Shown in pieces: positions 36,018 to 44,556 of a DNA stretch of 64,000 nt (position 1 is its first letter; each line of letters opens with the position of its first letter). Below the pieces are notes generated by a model. It was not told the DNA's origin. It saw only the letters and a program-made list of their open reading frames with translations, and made no database searches. The position numbers and the translations under genes were made by a program. The DNA is from CAWVSB01 sp036960375 (GTDB lineage Bacteria; Pseudomonadota; Gammaproteobacteria; Pseudomonadales; CAWVSB01): positions 248,001-312,000 of the forward strand of contig JBALVY010000001.1 of NCBI GenBank assembly GCA_036960375.1, given 5' to 3'.

Positions 36018-36392
36018 ATGCTACGAAAACCACCTGTTTACAGGTTGATAGGCTTGCAATTACTGATTTTGGCCGTTGTGACGATGGTGCTTTGGTTTCA
36101 AAGCCCGAATTATGTCACTTCTTTTGGCTGCGGGGCGTTGATTGCAATAGTGCCCCACGCATATTTTGTCACTCGCGTATTCCGCTACGCAGGTGCCCGG
36201 GCAACACCGCAGGTGGCCCAATCGTTCTATCGCGGAGAATTTGGCAAATTCATCATGACAGCCGTGGGCTTTGCCCTGGTTTTCGCCCAGTTACGGCCCA
36301 TTAGTGGCCTAGCAGTATTTTTGGGCTTTGGCTTGATGGTGATCATACAGTTGTTGGGAGCTTGGTGGTTTAATCGCTCCCCTAACAGGTAA
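36018..36392 (+). CDS. atpI: ATP synthase protein I
   Basis: The 124-residue protein has four hydrophobic helices and is a poorly conserved first gene of the atp operon; in other bacteria it helps assemble the c-ring. It begins MLRKPPVYRLIGLQLLIL. AGGA lies before ATG 36018. The next gene, atpB, follows after 19 bases. Confidence 0.9.
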   Translation: MLRKPPVYRLIGLQLLILAVVTMVLWFQSPNYVTSFGCGALIAIVPHAYFVTRVFRYAGARATPQVAQSFYRGEFGKFIMTAVGFALVFAQLRPISGLAVFLGFGLMVIIQLLGAWWFNRSPNR

Positions 36393-36411
36393 AGGTTTAG
36401 AGAACGAATAC

Positions 36412-37347
36412 ATGGCAGCCGGTCAAACTACCTCTGAATATATTATCCATCACCTGACCAACTTGACCTATGGCAAGTTGCCAGCAGGCTATGAGCGTCA
36501 CGATACCGATGGACAGATGCATACTCTAGAGCATGATACCTGGACTTTGGCCCACGACGGTCAGGAAGCGTCCGATATGGGTTTTGCGGCGATCCACCTT
36601 GATTCTATGGGTTGGACAATTACGCTGGGTCTGGTTTTTGCTTTTTTCTTCAAGCGAGTCGCAGACAATATTACCTCTGGCGTTCCCAGTGGCTTTCAAA
36701 GCTTTGTAGAGATGCTGGTCGAATTTATTGATAACAATGTCAAAGATGCGTTTCACCACAAAAACACGCTAATCGCGCCAATGGCATTAACCATATTTGT
36801 GTGGATCTTCCTGATGAACCTGATGGATTTGATCCCAGTTGACTGGTTGCCCCAGGTTGCGGCATTCCTCAGCGGCAACCCACACTTTTACTTTAAGGTT
36901 GTGCCGTCTACCGACCCCAATATTACACTGGGCATGGCGTTTACCGTTTTCTTCCTGATGATATTCTTCAGTATTCAGAACAAAGGCATCGTGGGCTTTA
37001 TTAAAGAGCTGACTTTCCACCCTTTCGCTCCGCCAACAAAAGGTTTTGCGATAGTGCTGGCGCCGCTGATGATAGCCGTCAACTTTATTCTTGAATTTGT
37101 CTCTTTGATAGCCAAGCCGATTTCATTGGGTTTGCGATTGTTCGGCAACATGTATGCCGGCGAAATGATTTTTATCCTGATTGCCGTAATGTACGGCGCG
37201 GGATTAGCGTTAGGCGCTTTTGCAGGTGTTCTGCAACTGGGCTGGGCAATTTTCCATATCCTTGTAATTACTCTGCAGGCATTTGTCTTCATGGTTTTGA
37301 CTGTTGTCTACATGGCAATGGCGCACGAGGTTGAGGAAGAACACTAA
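36412..37347 (+). CDS. atpB: ATP synthase F0 subunit a
   Basis: The 311-residue membrane subunit forms the proton half-channels. The essential arginine is R242 in SLGLRLFGNMYAGE, equal to R210 of E. coli. The N-terminal 60 residues before the first helix (residues 66-82) are longer than in E. coli, a form common in marine gammaproteobacteria. Its last helix is near FVFMVLTVVYMAMAHE. Confidence 0.98.
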   Translation: MAAGQTTSEYIIHHLTNLTYGKLPAGYERHDTDGQMHTLEHDTWTLAHDGQEASDMGFAAIHLDSMGWTITLGLVFAFFFKRVADNITSGVPSGFQSFVEMLVEFIDNNVKDAFHHKNTLIAPMALTIFVWIFLMNLMDLIPVDWLPQVAAFLSGNPHFYFKVVPSTDPNITLGMAFTVFFLMIFFSIQNKGIVGFIKELTFHPFAPPTKGFAIVLAPLMIAVNFILEFVSLIAKPISLGLRLFGNMYAGEMIFILIAVMYGAGLALGAFAGVLQLGWAIFHILVITLQAFVFMVLTVVYMAMAHEVEEEH

Positions 37348-37352
37348 GTACG

Positions 37353-37389
37353 ACTTTTAATTTTATTAATTACTTATTTATACCAGGAG
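37353..37389 (+). promoter_or_regulatory. U-rich translation enhancer and strong ribosome site of atpE
   Basis: The 49-base gap before atpE is mostly A and T (37355-37382) and is followed by AGGAG (37385-37389) seven bases before the ATG. A U-rich stretch upstream of atpE is known to raise translation in E. coli, matching the need for many c subunits per complex. Function here is inferred. Confidence 0.5.
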
Positions 37390-37396
37390 AACGAAA

Positions 37397-37633
37397 ATGG
37401 GTTTAGCTCTTATTGCTGTCTCTCTACTGATTGGTCTCGGCGCTGCCGGTACTGCAATTGGTTTTGGCCTGCTTGGCGGTAAATTGCTGGAAGGTTCAGC
37501 TCGTCAGCCAGAGATGGCTCCCATGCTTCAAGGCAAGATGTTCCTGATCGCTGGTCTGTTAGATGCGGTACCTATGATCGGTGTAGGTATTGGCATGTAC
37601 GTTCTGTTCGTAGTTGCACCTGGCCTTAGCTAA
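37397..37633 (+). CDS. atpE: ATP synthase F0 subunit c
   Basis: The 78-residue hairpin protein forms the rotor ring. Helix 1 holds the small-residue stretch LGAAGTAIGFGLLGG, the loop has ARQPEM (35-40) and helix 2 the proton-binding D56 in GLLDAVPMIGVG. No sodium-binding pattern is seen around D56, so the ring is probably proton-driven. Confidence 0.99.
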   Translation: MGLALIAVSLLIGLGAAGTAIGFGLLGGKLLEGSARQPEMAPMLQGKMFLIAGLLDAVPMIGVGIGMYVLFVVAPGLS

Positions 37634-37705
37634 GTCGCTTTACTACGCCGGTAGTGGCATTGGCCACTATCATCAGAACCGTATTAACAGACATGAGGTG
37701 TCGTT

Positions 37706-38176
37706 GTGAACATTAACGCAACACTGATCGGCCAGTCGCTATCATTTTTGGTATTCGTCTGGTTTTGCTGGAAGTTTGTTTGGCCGGTAATTATATCGAC
37801 CATGCAAGAACGCGAGCAAAAAATTGCCGACGGCCTGCAGGCCGCTGACCGTGCAGAAAAAGACCTTGAGCTAGCTCAAGATCGAGCGACGCATCAATTG
37901 CGCGACGCTAAAGCACAGGCATCTACTATTATTGAGCAAGCGAATAAGCGTGCTGCACAAATTGTAGATGAAGCGAAAGAGCAGGCCCGAGACGAAGGTG
38001 AGCGCCTAAAGGCCGCCGCCCAGGCAGAGATTGACCAAGAGGTCAATCGAGCCAAGGAACAGCTGCGTGGCGAGGTTGCCACATTGGCAATCGCCGGTGC
38101 TGAGAAAATTTTGCAGCAGTCCATAGACGTCAGTGCTCACCAGCAACTGGTCTCTGAGCTGGCTCAAGAACTCTAA
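37706..38176 (+). CDS. atpF: ATP synthase F0 subunit b
   Basis: The 156-residue stator subunit has one N-terminal membrane helix (LSFLVFVWFCWKFVWPVI) and a long charged helix that pairs with a second b copy (ERAAD and many alanine-glutamate repeats). It starts at GTG 37706 with GAGG upstream. Only one b-type gene is present, so the stalk should be a homodimer. Confidence 0.97.
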   Translation: MNINATLIGQSLSFLVFVWFCWKFVWPVIISTMQEREQKIADGLQAADRAEKDLELAQDRATHQLRDAKAQASTIIEQANKRAAQIVDEAKEQARDEGERLKAAAQAEIDQEVNRAKEQLRGEVATLAIAGAEKILQQSIDVSAHQQLVSELAQEL

Positions 38177-38187
38177 GCGAGGGAACA

Positions 38188-38724
38188 ATGGCCGAACTAT
38201 CGACATTGGCAAGACCCTACGCTAAAGCAGCTTTTGAGTTTGCCCGTGATGCCAGCAGTCTGGCTGAATGGTCAACTATGCTGGCGACGGCTGCGCAAGC
38301 GTCACAACAGGATAAGCTGGCAGAATTGCTGTCTTCTCCTGCACTAACTTCTGCACAACAGGCTAAAACCCTGGCAGATGTCTGTGGAGACGCGCTGAAT
38401 GACAAGGGTTTGAATTTTATATCGGCTCTGGCGGACAACAAACGCTTAGCGTTGTTGCCCTATATTCAGCAACAGTTTGAACTGTTGCGCTCTCAGCAAG
38501 AGCAAAGAGTAGACGTAGAGGTGATTAGTGCCTTTGAATTAACCGAGCAAGAACAAGCCCGGTTGAGAGAAGCGCTAACACGAAAATTATCACGTGAAGT
38601 TGATATGCAATCACGAGTAGACGCCGGTTTGTTGGGTGGCGTTATCGTACGAGCAGGCGACACAGTCATAGACGGTTCGGTACGCGGAAGGCTTACCAAA
38701 CTCGTCGATGCGATAAACCACTAG
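38188..38724 (+). CDS. atpH: ATP synthase F1 subunit delta
   Basis: The 178-residue subunit joins F1 to the b stalk. It starts MAELSTLARPYAKAAFEFA, the family N-terminal motif, and has the C-terminal segment DAGLLGGVIVRAGDTVIDGSVRGRL. It lies 11 bases after atpF. Confidence 0.97.
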   Translation: MAELSTLARPYAKAAFEFARDASSLAEWSTMLATAAQASQQDKLAELLSSPALTSAQQAKTLADVCGDALNDKGLNFISALADNKRLALLPYIQQQFELLRSQQEQRVDVEVISAFELTEQEQARLREALTRKLSREVDMQSRVDAGLLGGVIVRAGDTVIDGSVRGRLTKLVDAINH

Positions 38725-38746
38725 ATTTAAGGTTGAGGAACAGGGC

Positions 38747-40291
38747 ATGCAGCAACTGAATCCATCCGAGATTAGCGAAATCATCAAGCAGCGCATTGAT
38801 AATCTCGACGTATCAACGGAAGCACGAAACGAGGGAACAATCGTTTCTGTATCTGATGGTATCGTTCGTATTCACGGTCTCGCCGACGTTATGTACGGAG
38901 AGATGATCGAATTTGAAGGCGGCCGTTTTGGTATGGCACTAAACCTGGAGCGAGACTCCGTTGGTGCTGTTATCCTGGGCGACTATAAAGGTTTGCAGGA
39001 AGGCCAGAAGTGTAAGTGTACTGGTCGTGTACTGGAAGTACCGGTAGGACCGGAATTGGAAGGCCGCGTTATGGATGCGCTGGGCAACCCAATTGACGGC
39101 CGCGGTCCATTGAACGCCAAGCTAACCGACCCTATTGAAAAAGTAGCGCCGGGTGTTATCTGGCGTAAGTCTGTTGACCAACCAGTGCAGATTGGCTTGA
39201 AAGCTGTTGATGCTATGGTGCCTATCGGTCGTGGCCAGCGCGAGCTGATCATTGGTGACCGTCAGATCGGTAAAACAGCCGTTGCTGTTGATGCGATCAT
39301 TAATCAGAAAGGTTCTGGCATCAAGTGTATCTATGTAGCGATTGGCCAAAAGGCTTCATCTGTTGCAGCCGTTGTGCGCAAGCTCGAAGAGCATGGTGCA
39401 ATGGAACATACAATCGTTGTTGCGGCAACCGCCTCTGATCCTGCAGCGATGCAGTTTTTGGCACCGTTTGCCGGTTGTAGTATCGGTGAGTATTACCGTG
39501 ATCGCGGACAAGACGCGTTAATTATATATGATGACTTGACCAAGCAAGCTTGGGCTTATCGTCAAATCTCCCTGTTGTTGCGTCGTCCACCAGGCCGTGA
39601 AGCCTACCCGGGAGATGTTTTCTATCTTCACTCACGACTGCTGGAGCGTGCGGCTCGTGTATCGGAAGCCTATGTTGAGAAGTTCACCAAAGGCGAAGTT
39701 AAAGGCAAGACGGGTTCATTAACAGCCTTGCCTATTATCGAAACTCAGGCTGGTGACGTTTCTGCGTTTGTACCAACTAATGTAATTTCGATTACAGACG
39801 GTCAGATCTTCCTCGACTCCAACATGTTTAATGCAGGTGTTCGTCCTTCAATGGATGCGGGTATTTCTGTATCTCGAGTAGGTGGTGCGGCACAGACCAA
39901 GATTATTAAGAAGTTGTCTGGTGGTATTCGTACCGCATTGGCACAGTATCGTGAATTGGCGGCATTCTCTCAGTTTGCATCAGATCTTGACGATGCAACC
40001 AAGGCCCAGTTGGACCATGGTGAGCGAGTTACTGAACTGATGAAACAAAAGCAGTACAGCCCGCAATCTATCGCTGAGATGGGTTTGGTGGTGTATTGCG
40101 CAAACGAAGGTTACCTGAACGACGTCGAAGTTAATAAAATTCAGGATTTCGAAGGTGCTTTGCTGTCTTATGCCAATAGTGAATATGGCGATACGATGAA
40201 GCATCTCGTCGCAACCGGCGATTGGAACGGTGAACTGGAAGCCAAGTTCAAGGAATTGGTTGAGTCTTTCAAGGCTAACCAAACCTGGTAA
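38747..40291 (+). CDS. atpA: ATP synthase F1 subunit alpha
   Basis: The 514-residue non-catalytic nucleotide-binding subunit shows Walker A GDRQIGKT (170-177), the PGREAYPGDVFYLHSRLLERAA segment and SVSRVGGAAQ near the end of the core. It begins MQQLNPSEISEIIKQRI, the usual delta-binding N-terminus. Confidence 0.99.
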   Translation: MQQLNPSEISEIIKQRIDNLDVSTEARNEGTIVSVSDGIVRIHGLADVMYGEMIEFEGGRFGMALNLERDSVGAVILGDYKGLQEGQKCKCTGRVLEVPVGPELEGRVMDALGNPIDGRGPLNAKLTDPIEKVAPGVIWRKSVDQPVQIGLKAVDAMVPIGRGQRELIIGDRQIGKTAVAVDAIINQKGSGIKCIYVAIGQKASSVAAVVRKLEEHGAMEHTIVVAATASDPAAMQFLAPFAGCSIGEYYRDRGQDALIIYDDLTKQAWAYRQISLLLRRPPGREAYPGDVFYLHSRLLERAARVSEAYVEKFTKGEVKGKTGSLTALPIIETQAGDVSAFVPTNVISITDGQIFLDSNMFNAGVRPSMDAGISVSRVGGAAQTKIIKKLSGGIRTALAQYRELAAFSQFASDLDDATKAQLDHGERVTELMKQKQYSPQSIAEMGLVVYCANEGYLNDVEVNKIQDFEGALLSYANSEYGDTMKHLVATGDWNGELEAKFKELVESFKANQTW

Positions 40292-40344
40292 TTGCGAGCG
40301 GGGCTCAGGCCTCGTAATGTAAAGAGCTTAAGGGTCGTTAAGAC

Positions 40345-41205
40345 ATGGCAGGTGCAAAAGAAATACGCACGCAGATTGGCTCAATCAAAAGCACGCAGAA
40401 GATCACCTCTGCGATGGAAATGGTTGCAGCCAGTAAAATGCGCAGAGCACAGGAACGAATGCAGGTGGGCAAGCCCTATGCAAAGCGTATCCGTGCAGTT
40501 GTTGCCCATATTGCTAGTGCAAATCCAGAGTATCAACATCAGTATCTGGAGCAGCGCGAAGTAAAGCGGGTTGGCTATATTATCGTGTCATCTGATAGAG
40601 GACTGTGTGGTGGTTTGAACATTAATTTGTTCAAGGCGGCTATTCGCTCTATGCAGACATGGGCAGAGAAAGACATTGAAGTAGATTTGTGCCTGATAGG
40701 CGCTAAATCTGCGGCATTTTTTAACAGCGTCGGTGGCAATGTTGTTGCCGCTGTCCGCGATCTGGGCGAAGACCCCAGTGTGGCGGATTTAATCGGCAGC
40801 GTTAAAACGATGCTGGATGCTTACAGTCAAGGTGACATAGACAAGCTATACCTGGTGAGCAATGAGTTCGTGAATACCATGACTCAAAACCCTACGGTAC
40901 AGCCCTTATTACCTTTAGAACCACATCAGGGTGAAGAAATGTCCCACCATTGGGATTATCTTTATGAGCCTGATGCGGAAGAATTACTGGAAGGCTTGTT
41001 GACGCGTTATATCGAATCACAGGTTCATCAGTCTGTTGTAGAAAATGGCGCATGTGAGCAAGCTGCTCGTATGGTGGCGATGAAATCTGCGACAGATAAT
41101 GCTGGCGATATTATTGATAATCTTCAGCTGGTATATAACAAAGCACGTCAGGCAGCTATAACCCAGGAACTGTCCGAGATCGTTGGCGGTGCAGCAGCAG
41201 TTTAA
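40345..41205 (+). CDS. atpG: ATP synthase F1 subunit gamma
   Basis: The 286-residue rotor shaft has the N-terminal coiled-coil helix MAGAKEIRTQIGSIKSTQKITSAMEMVAASKM, the SSDRGLCGGLN motif, and the C-terminal helix with ATDNAGDIIDNLQLVYNKARQA. All are standard for the family. Confidence 0.98.
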   Translation: MAGAKEIRTQIGSIKSTQKITSAMEMVAASKMRRAQERMQVGKPYAKRIRAVVAHIASANPEYQHQYLEQREVKRVGYIIVSSDRGLCGGLNINLFKAAIRSMQTWAEKDIEVDLCLIGAKSAAFFNSVGGNVVAAVRDLGEDPSVADLIGSVKTMLDAYSQGDIDKLYLVSNEFVNTMTQNPTVQPLLPLEPHQGEEMSHHWDYLYEPDAEELLEGLLTRYIESQVHQSVVENGACEQAARMVAMKSATDNAGDIIDNLQLVYNKARQAAITQELSEIVGGAAAV

Positions 41206-41263
41206 TTTTGGAATTGACGAGGCCGGCCCAAAATCCGAGCCCGACAGGAAAGAGGAACCTCAA

Positions 41264-42661
41264 ATGAGTAGCGGACAAATCGTACAAATTATCGGTGCCG
41301 TTATCGACGTGGAATTTCCACGCGACTCCGTACCTCAGGTATACGACGCGTTGATAGTTGACGGCGTCGAATTGACACTTGAAGTACAGCAGCAGCTTGG
41401 AGACGGAATTGTTCGTACCATCGCCATGGGAGCTTCAGAAGGCGTGAAGCGTGGACTGTCTGTTAATAATACGGGCGAGCCTATTATGGTGCCCGTCGGT
41501 ATTGAAACACTCGGCCGTATCATGGACGTATTGGGTAACCCGATTGATGAGTGTGGACCCATCGGTGAGAAAGAGCGTGCCTCTATTCACCGTGCCGCAC
41601 CAGCCTACGATGAACTGGCCGCGTCTGACGAATTGCTAGAAACGGGCATCAAGGTAATCGACCTGGTTTGTCCGTTCGCCAAGGGTGGTAAAGTTGGCCT
41701 GTTCGGCGGCGCCGGTGTTGGTAAAACCGTCAACATGATGGAGCTGATCAATAACATCGCAACCGAGCACAGTGGTCTATCTGTGTTCGCTGGTGTTGGT
41801 GAGCGTACTCGTGAAGGAAACGACTTTTACTACGAGATGCAAGAATCAAACGTTGTAGACGTAGAAGTACCCAGCAACTCTAAAGTGGCCATGGTATATG
41901 GCCAGATGAATGAGCCTCCTGGGAACCGTTTGCGCGTGGCACTAACTGGCTTGACCATGGCGGAAAAATTCCGTGATGAAGGTAAAGACGTACTGTTGTT
42001 CGTTGATAACATCTATCGTTACACCTTGGCGGGAACCGAAGTATCTGCATTGCTGGGGCGTATGCCTTCAGCGGTAGGTTACCAGCCAACACTGGCTGAA
42101 GAGATGGGTGTACTGCAAGAGCGCATTACCTCAACTAAGACCGGTTCTATCACTTCAATACAAGCGGTATATGTACCAGCTGATGATTTGACAGACCCCT
42201 CGCCAGCAACGACTTTTGCTCACTTGGATGCAACAGTTGTTCTGAGCCGTGATATCGCATCTAAGGGTATTTACCCTGCGGTAGATCCACTGGATTCTAC
42301 TTCACGTCAGCTCGACCCACTGATTATCGGTCAAGAGCACTATGATGTTGCTCGTGGCGTGCAGTCAGTATTACAGCGTTATAAAGAGCTGAAAGATATT
42401 ATCGCCATCCTCGGTATGGATGAATTGTCTGAAGAAGACAAGCAGACTGTTGCCCGCGCACGTAAGATTGAGCGCTTCTTGTCCCAGCCCTTCCATGTGG
42501 CAGAAATATTTACTGGTTCTCCGGGTAAATATGTTTCTATGAAAGATACTATTTCCAGCTTTAAAGGTATTTTGACTGGTGAGTACGACAGCTTACCCGA
42601 GCAAGCTTTTTATATGGTGGGTACCATTGAAGAAGCTGTTGAAAAAGCGAAGAATATGTAA
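41264..42661 (+). CDS. atpD: ATP synthase F1 subunit beta
   Basis: The 465-residue catalytic subunit has Walker A GGAGVGKT (148-155), GERTREGNDFYYEM with the catalytic glutamate, and LLFVDNIYRYTLAG. I start it at ATG 41264, just after AGAGGAACC, rather than at an upstream in-frame codon inside atpG, since this gives the family N-terminus MSSGQIVQIIGAVIDVEFP. Confidence 0.99.
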   Translation: MSSGQIVQIIGAVIDVEFPRDSVPQVYDALIVDGVELTLEVQQQLGDGIVRTIAMGASEGVKRGLSVNNTGEPIMVPVGIETLGRIMDVLGNPIDECGPIGEKERASIHRAAPAYDELAASDELLETGIKVIDLVCPFAKGGKVGLFGGAGVGKTVNMMELINNIATEHSGLSVFAGVGERTREGNDFYYEMQESNVVDVEVPSNSKVAMVYGQMNEPPGNRLRVALTGLTMAEKFRDEGKDVLLFVDNIYRYTLAGTEVSALLGRMPSAVGYQPTLAEEMGVLQERITSTKTGSITSIQAVYVPADDLTDPSPATTFAHLDATVVLSRDIASKGIYPAVDPLDSTSRQLDPLIIGQEHYDVARGVQSVLQRYKELKDIIAILGMDELSEEDKQTVARARKIERFLSQPFHVAEIFTGSPGKYVSMKDTISSFKGILTGEYDSLPEQAFYMVGTIEEAVEKAKNM

Positions 42662-42686
42662 GCGAATAGCTTAGAGAGAAATTAAC

Positions 42687-43112
42687 ATGCCAATGACAAT
42701 TCATTGTGACATCGTAAGTGCCGAGCAGGAGATATTTTCCGGCTTGGCTGAGATGGTGGTAGCAACTGGTTCACTAGGTGATTTGGGTATTGGCTACGGC
42801 CATGCTCCATTACTAACGGGTATTGAGCCTGGTCCTATTCGGATTATTAAGCAGGACGGCGAAGAAGAAATATTTTATGTTTCCGGCGGATTTTTAGAAG
42901 TTCAGCCTGGAGTCGTCTCTATATTGGCAGATACTGCATTAAGGGCGGCCGATATGGATGAGGCCGCAGCCTTGGAAGCTCAGCAGCAAGCGGAGCAAGA
43001 TCTGCATAACCAGACGGGTGAAATAGACTTTTCACTAGCCGCCACACGCTTGGCAGAAGCGGCAGCGCAGCTGAGAACAATTCAAGCGTTGCGTAAAAAG
43101 ATGGGTAAGTAG
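42687..43112 (+). CDS. atpC: ATP synthase F1 subunit epsilon
   Basis: The 141-residue subunit couples rotor and ring and can inhibit ATP hydrolysis. It has the beta-sandwich domain (IHCDIVSAEQEIFSGLAEMVV, GDLGIGYGHAPLLTGIEPG) and a C-terminal helical pair ending IQALRKKMGK. ATG 42687 or 42693 may be used; AGAGAG fits the first. It closes the operon before a terminator. Confidence 0.96.
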   Translation: MPMTIHCDIVSAEQEIFSGLAEMVVATGSLGDLGIGYGHAPLLTGIEPGPIRIIKQDGEEEIFYVSGGFLEVQPGVVSILADTALRAADMDEAAALEAQQQAEQDLHNQTGEIDFSLAATRLAEAAAQLRTIQALRKKMGK

Positions 43113-43132
43113 GTAGAAATACCTTCTAGATC

Positions 43133-43159
43133 AAAAGGGTAGCTTAGGCTACCCTTTTT
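43133..43159 (+). terminator. Intrinsic terminator of the atp operon
   Basis: The inverted repeat AAAAGGGTAGC / GCTACCCTTTT with loop TTAG, followed by a T run, is a classic rho-independent terminator 20 bases after atpC. The A run on the left may allow some function in the reverse direction. Confidence 0.92.
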
Positions 43160-43193
43160 GTTATGTAAAAACCCTAAAACAGGAAGGCTTGAC

Positions 43194-44555
43194 GTGACAC
43201 TGGAAGTAGTGATATTAGCTGCAGGCAAAGGAACGCGCATGCGCTCTGAACTGCCAAAAGTTCTCCACCCCATTGGCGGGCAGCCAATGTTATCTCATGT
43301 TATAGACACCGCCAGGGAACTTGGCGCATCCAAGATTCATGTGGTAATTGGCCACGGTGCCGAACAAGTAAAGTCGCAAGTGAAAGCTGAGAATATTCAT
43401 TGGGTAGTACAGCATGAGCAGAATGGCACGGGCCATGCGGTGACCCAGGTTCTACCCTACCTGGGCGCAGATTCCACAGTACTGGTATTATATGGTGATG
43501 TACCTCTTGTACGTGTAGAGACACTGCAGCATTTGTTGGCTAATGCTGCAGATCTGGGCTTATTAACGGCAAGCCCCGCAGACCCAAGTGGCTACGGTCG
43601 TATCATTCGTGATGCTGAGAATCAGATCACCGGTATTGTAGAGCACAAAGACGCAGCTCCCGATCAACTGGCGATCAATGAAATCAATACGGGTATCCTG
43701 GTTTCTACAGCCCAAAGATTACAGCGCTGGTTACCCCGATTATCGGCAAACAACGTGCAGGGAGAATATTACCTGACCGATATAGTCGCCATGGCCGCGG
43801 AAGATAATTTACCTATCACCTCCGCTCAACCGCGAGCATTGAGTGAGGTTGAGGGAATAAACAATCGACTTCAGCAGGCAAATCTTGAGCGAGTATACCA
43901 GCAGCATATGGCGCAAGAATTGATGACCGCCGGGGTAAGCCTTTTGGATCCTTGCCGGATTGATGTCAGGGGAAAGATACATACCGGACACGATGTGCTA
44001 ATAGATGTTAATACGGTTTTTGAGGGAGAAGTTTATCTCGGTAATGGCGTAAGTATTGGGCCGAATTGCTGCATTAAGAATTCTTCTATTGGCGATGGCT
44101 CGGAGATAAAAGCGAATAGTATTCTCGAGGATACCATCGTAGAAAAAAACTGTGTGGTCGGACCATTTGCACGCTTACGTCCGGGTACTCACCTGGCCGA
44201 CGCCGCAAAAATAGGCAATTTTGTCGAAACCAAGAAAGCGATAATTGGTGCTGGCTCCAAAGTTAATCATCTCAGTTATATAGGTGACACAACCGTCGGT
44301 ATCGGTTCAAATATAGGAGCCGGCACAATTACCTGCAATTATGACGGAGTGAATAAGTTTCAGACGGAAATTGGTGATGCTGCGTTTATCGGTTCTAATA
44401 CCTCTCTAGTGGCACCAGTCAAGATCGGTAATCATGCTACCGTCGCGGCAGGCTCCATCATTACCGGCGATGTGAGTGATGCAGAATTAGGTGTGGGCAG
44501 GGCCAGGCAGCGCAATATTTCCAATTGGCAACGACCCCTAAAAAAGGATTTATAG
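43194..44555 (+). CDS. glmU: Bifunctional UDP-N-acetylglucosamine pyrophosphorylase / glucosamine-1-phosphate acetyltransferase
   Basis: The 453-residue enzyme makes UDP-GlcNAc for peptidoglycan and lipid A. The N-terminal uridyltransferase has LAAGKGTRMRSELPKVLH (8-25); the C-terminal half is a left-handed beta helix (repeats such as IGDGSEIKANS and IGAGTITCNYDGVNK). I use GTG 43194, with AGGAAGG upstream, instead of an in-frame start inside the terminator region. glmS follows one base later. Confidence 0.97.
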   Translation: MTLEVVILAAGKGTRMRSELPKVLHPIGGQPMLSHVIDTARELGASKIHVVIGHGAEQVKSQVKAENIHWVVQHEQNGTGHAVTQVLPYLGADSTVLVLYGDVPLVRVETLQHLLANAADLGLLTASPADPSGYGRIIRDAENQITGIVEHKDAAPDQLAINEINTGILVSTAQRLQRWLPRLSANNVQGEYYLTDIVAMAAEDNLPITSAQPRALSEVEGINNRLQQANLERVYQQHMAQELMTAGVSLLDPCRIDVRGKIHTGHDVLIDVNTVFEGEVYLGNGVSIGPNCCIKNSSIGDGSEIKANSILEDTIVEKNCVVGPFARLRPGTHLADAAKIGNFVETKKAIIGAGSKVNHLSYIGDTTVGIGSNIGAGTITCNYDGVNKFQTEIGDAAFIGSNTSLVAPVKIGNHATVAAGSIITGDVSDAELGVGRARQRNISNWQRPLKKDL

Positions 44556-44556
44556 T

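Noticed and set aside
38590..38605. A third parS-like site around CACGTGAA in atpH
   Set aside because: Only the central part matches; the outer bases differ from the 16-base palindrome, so it is unlikely to bind ParB.
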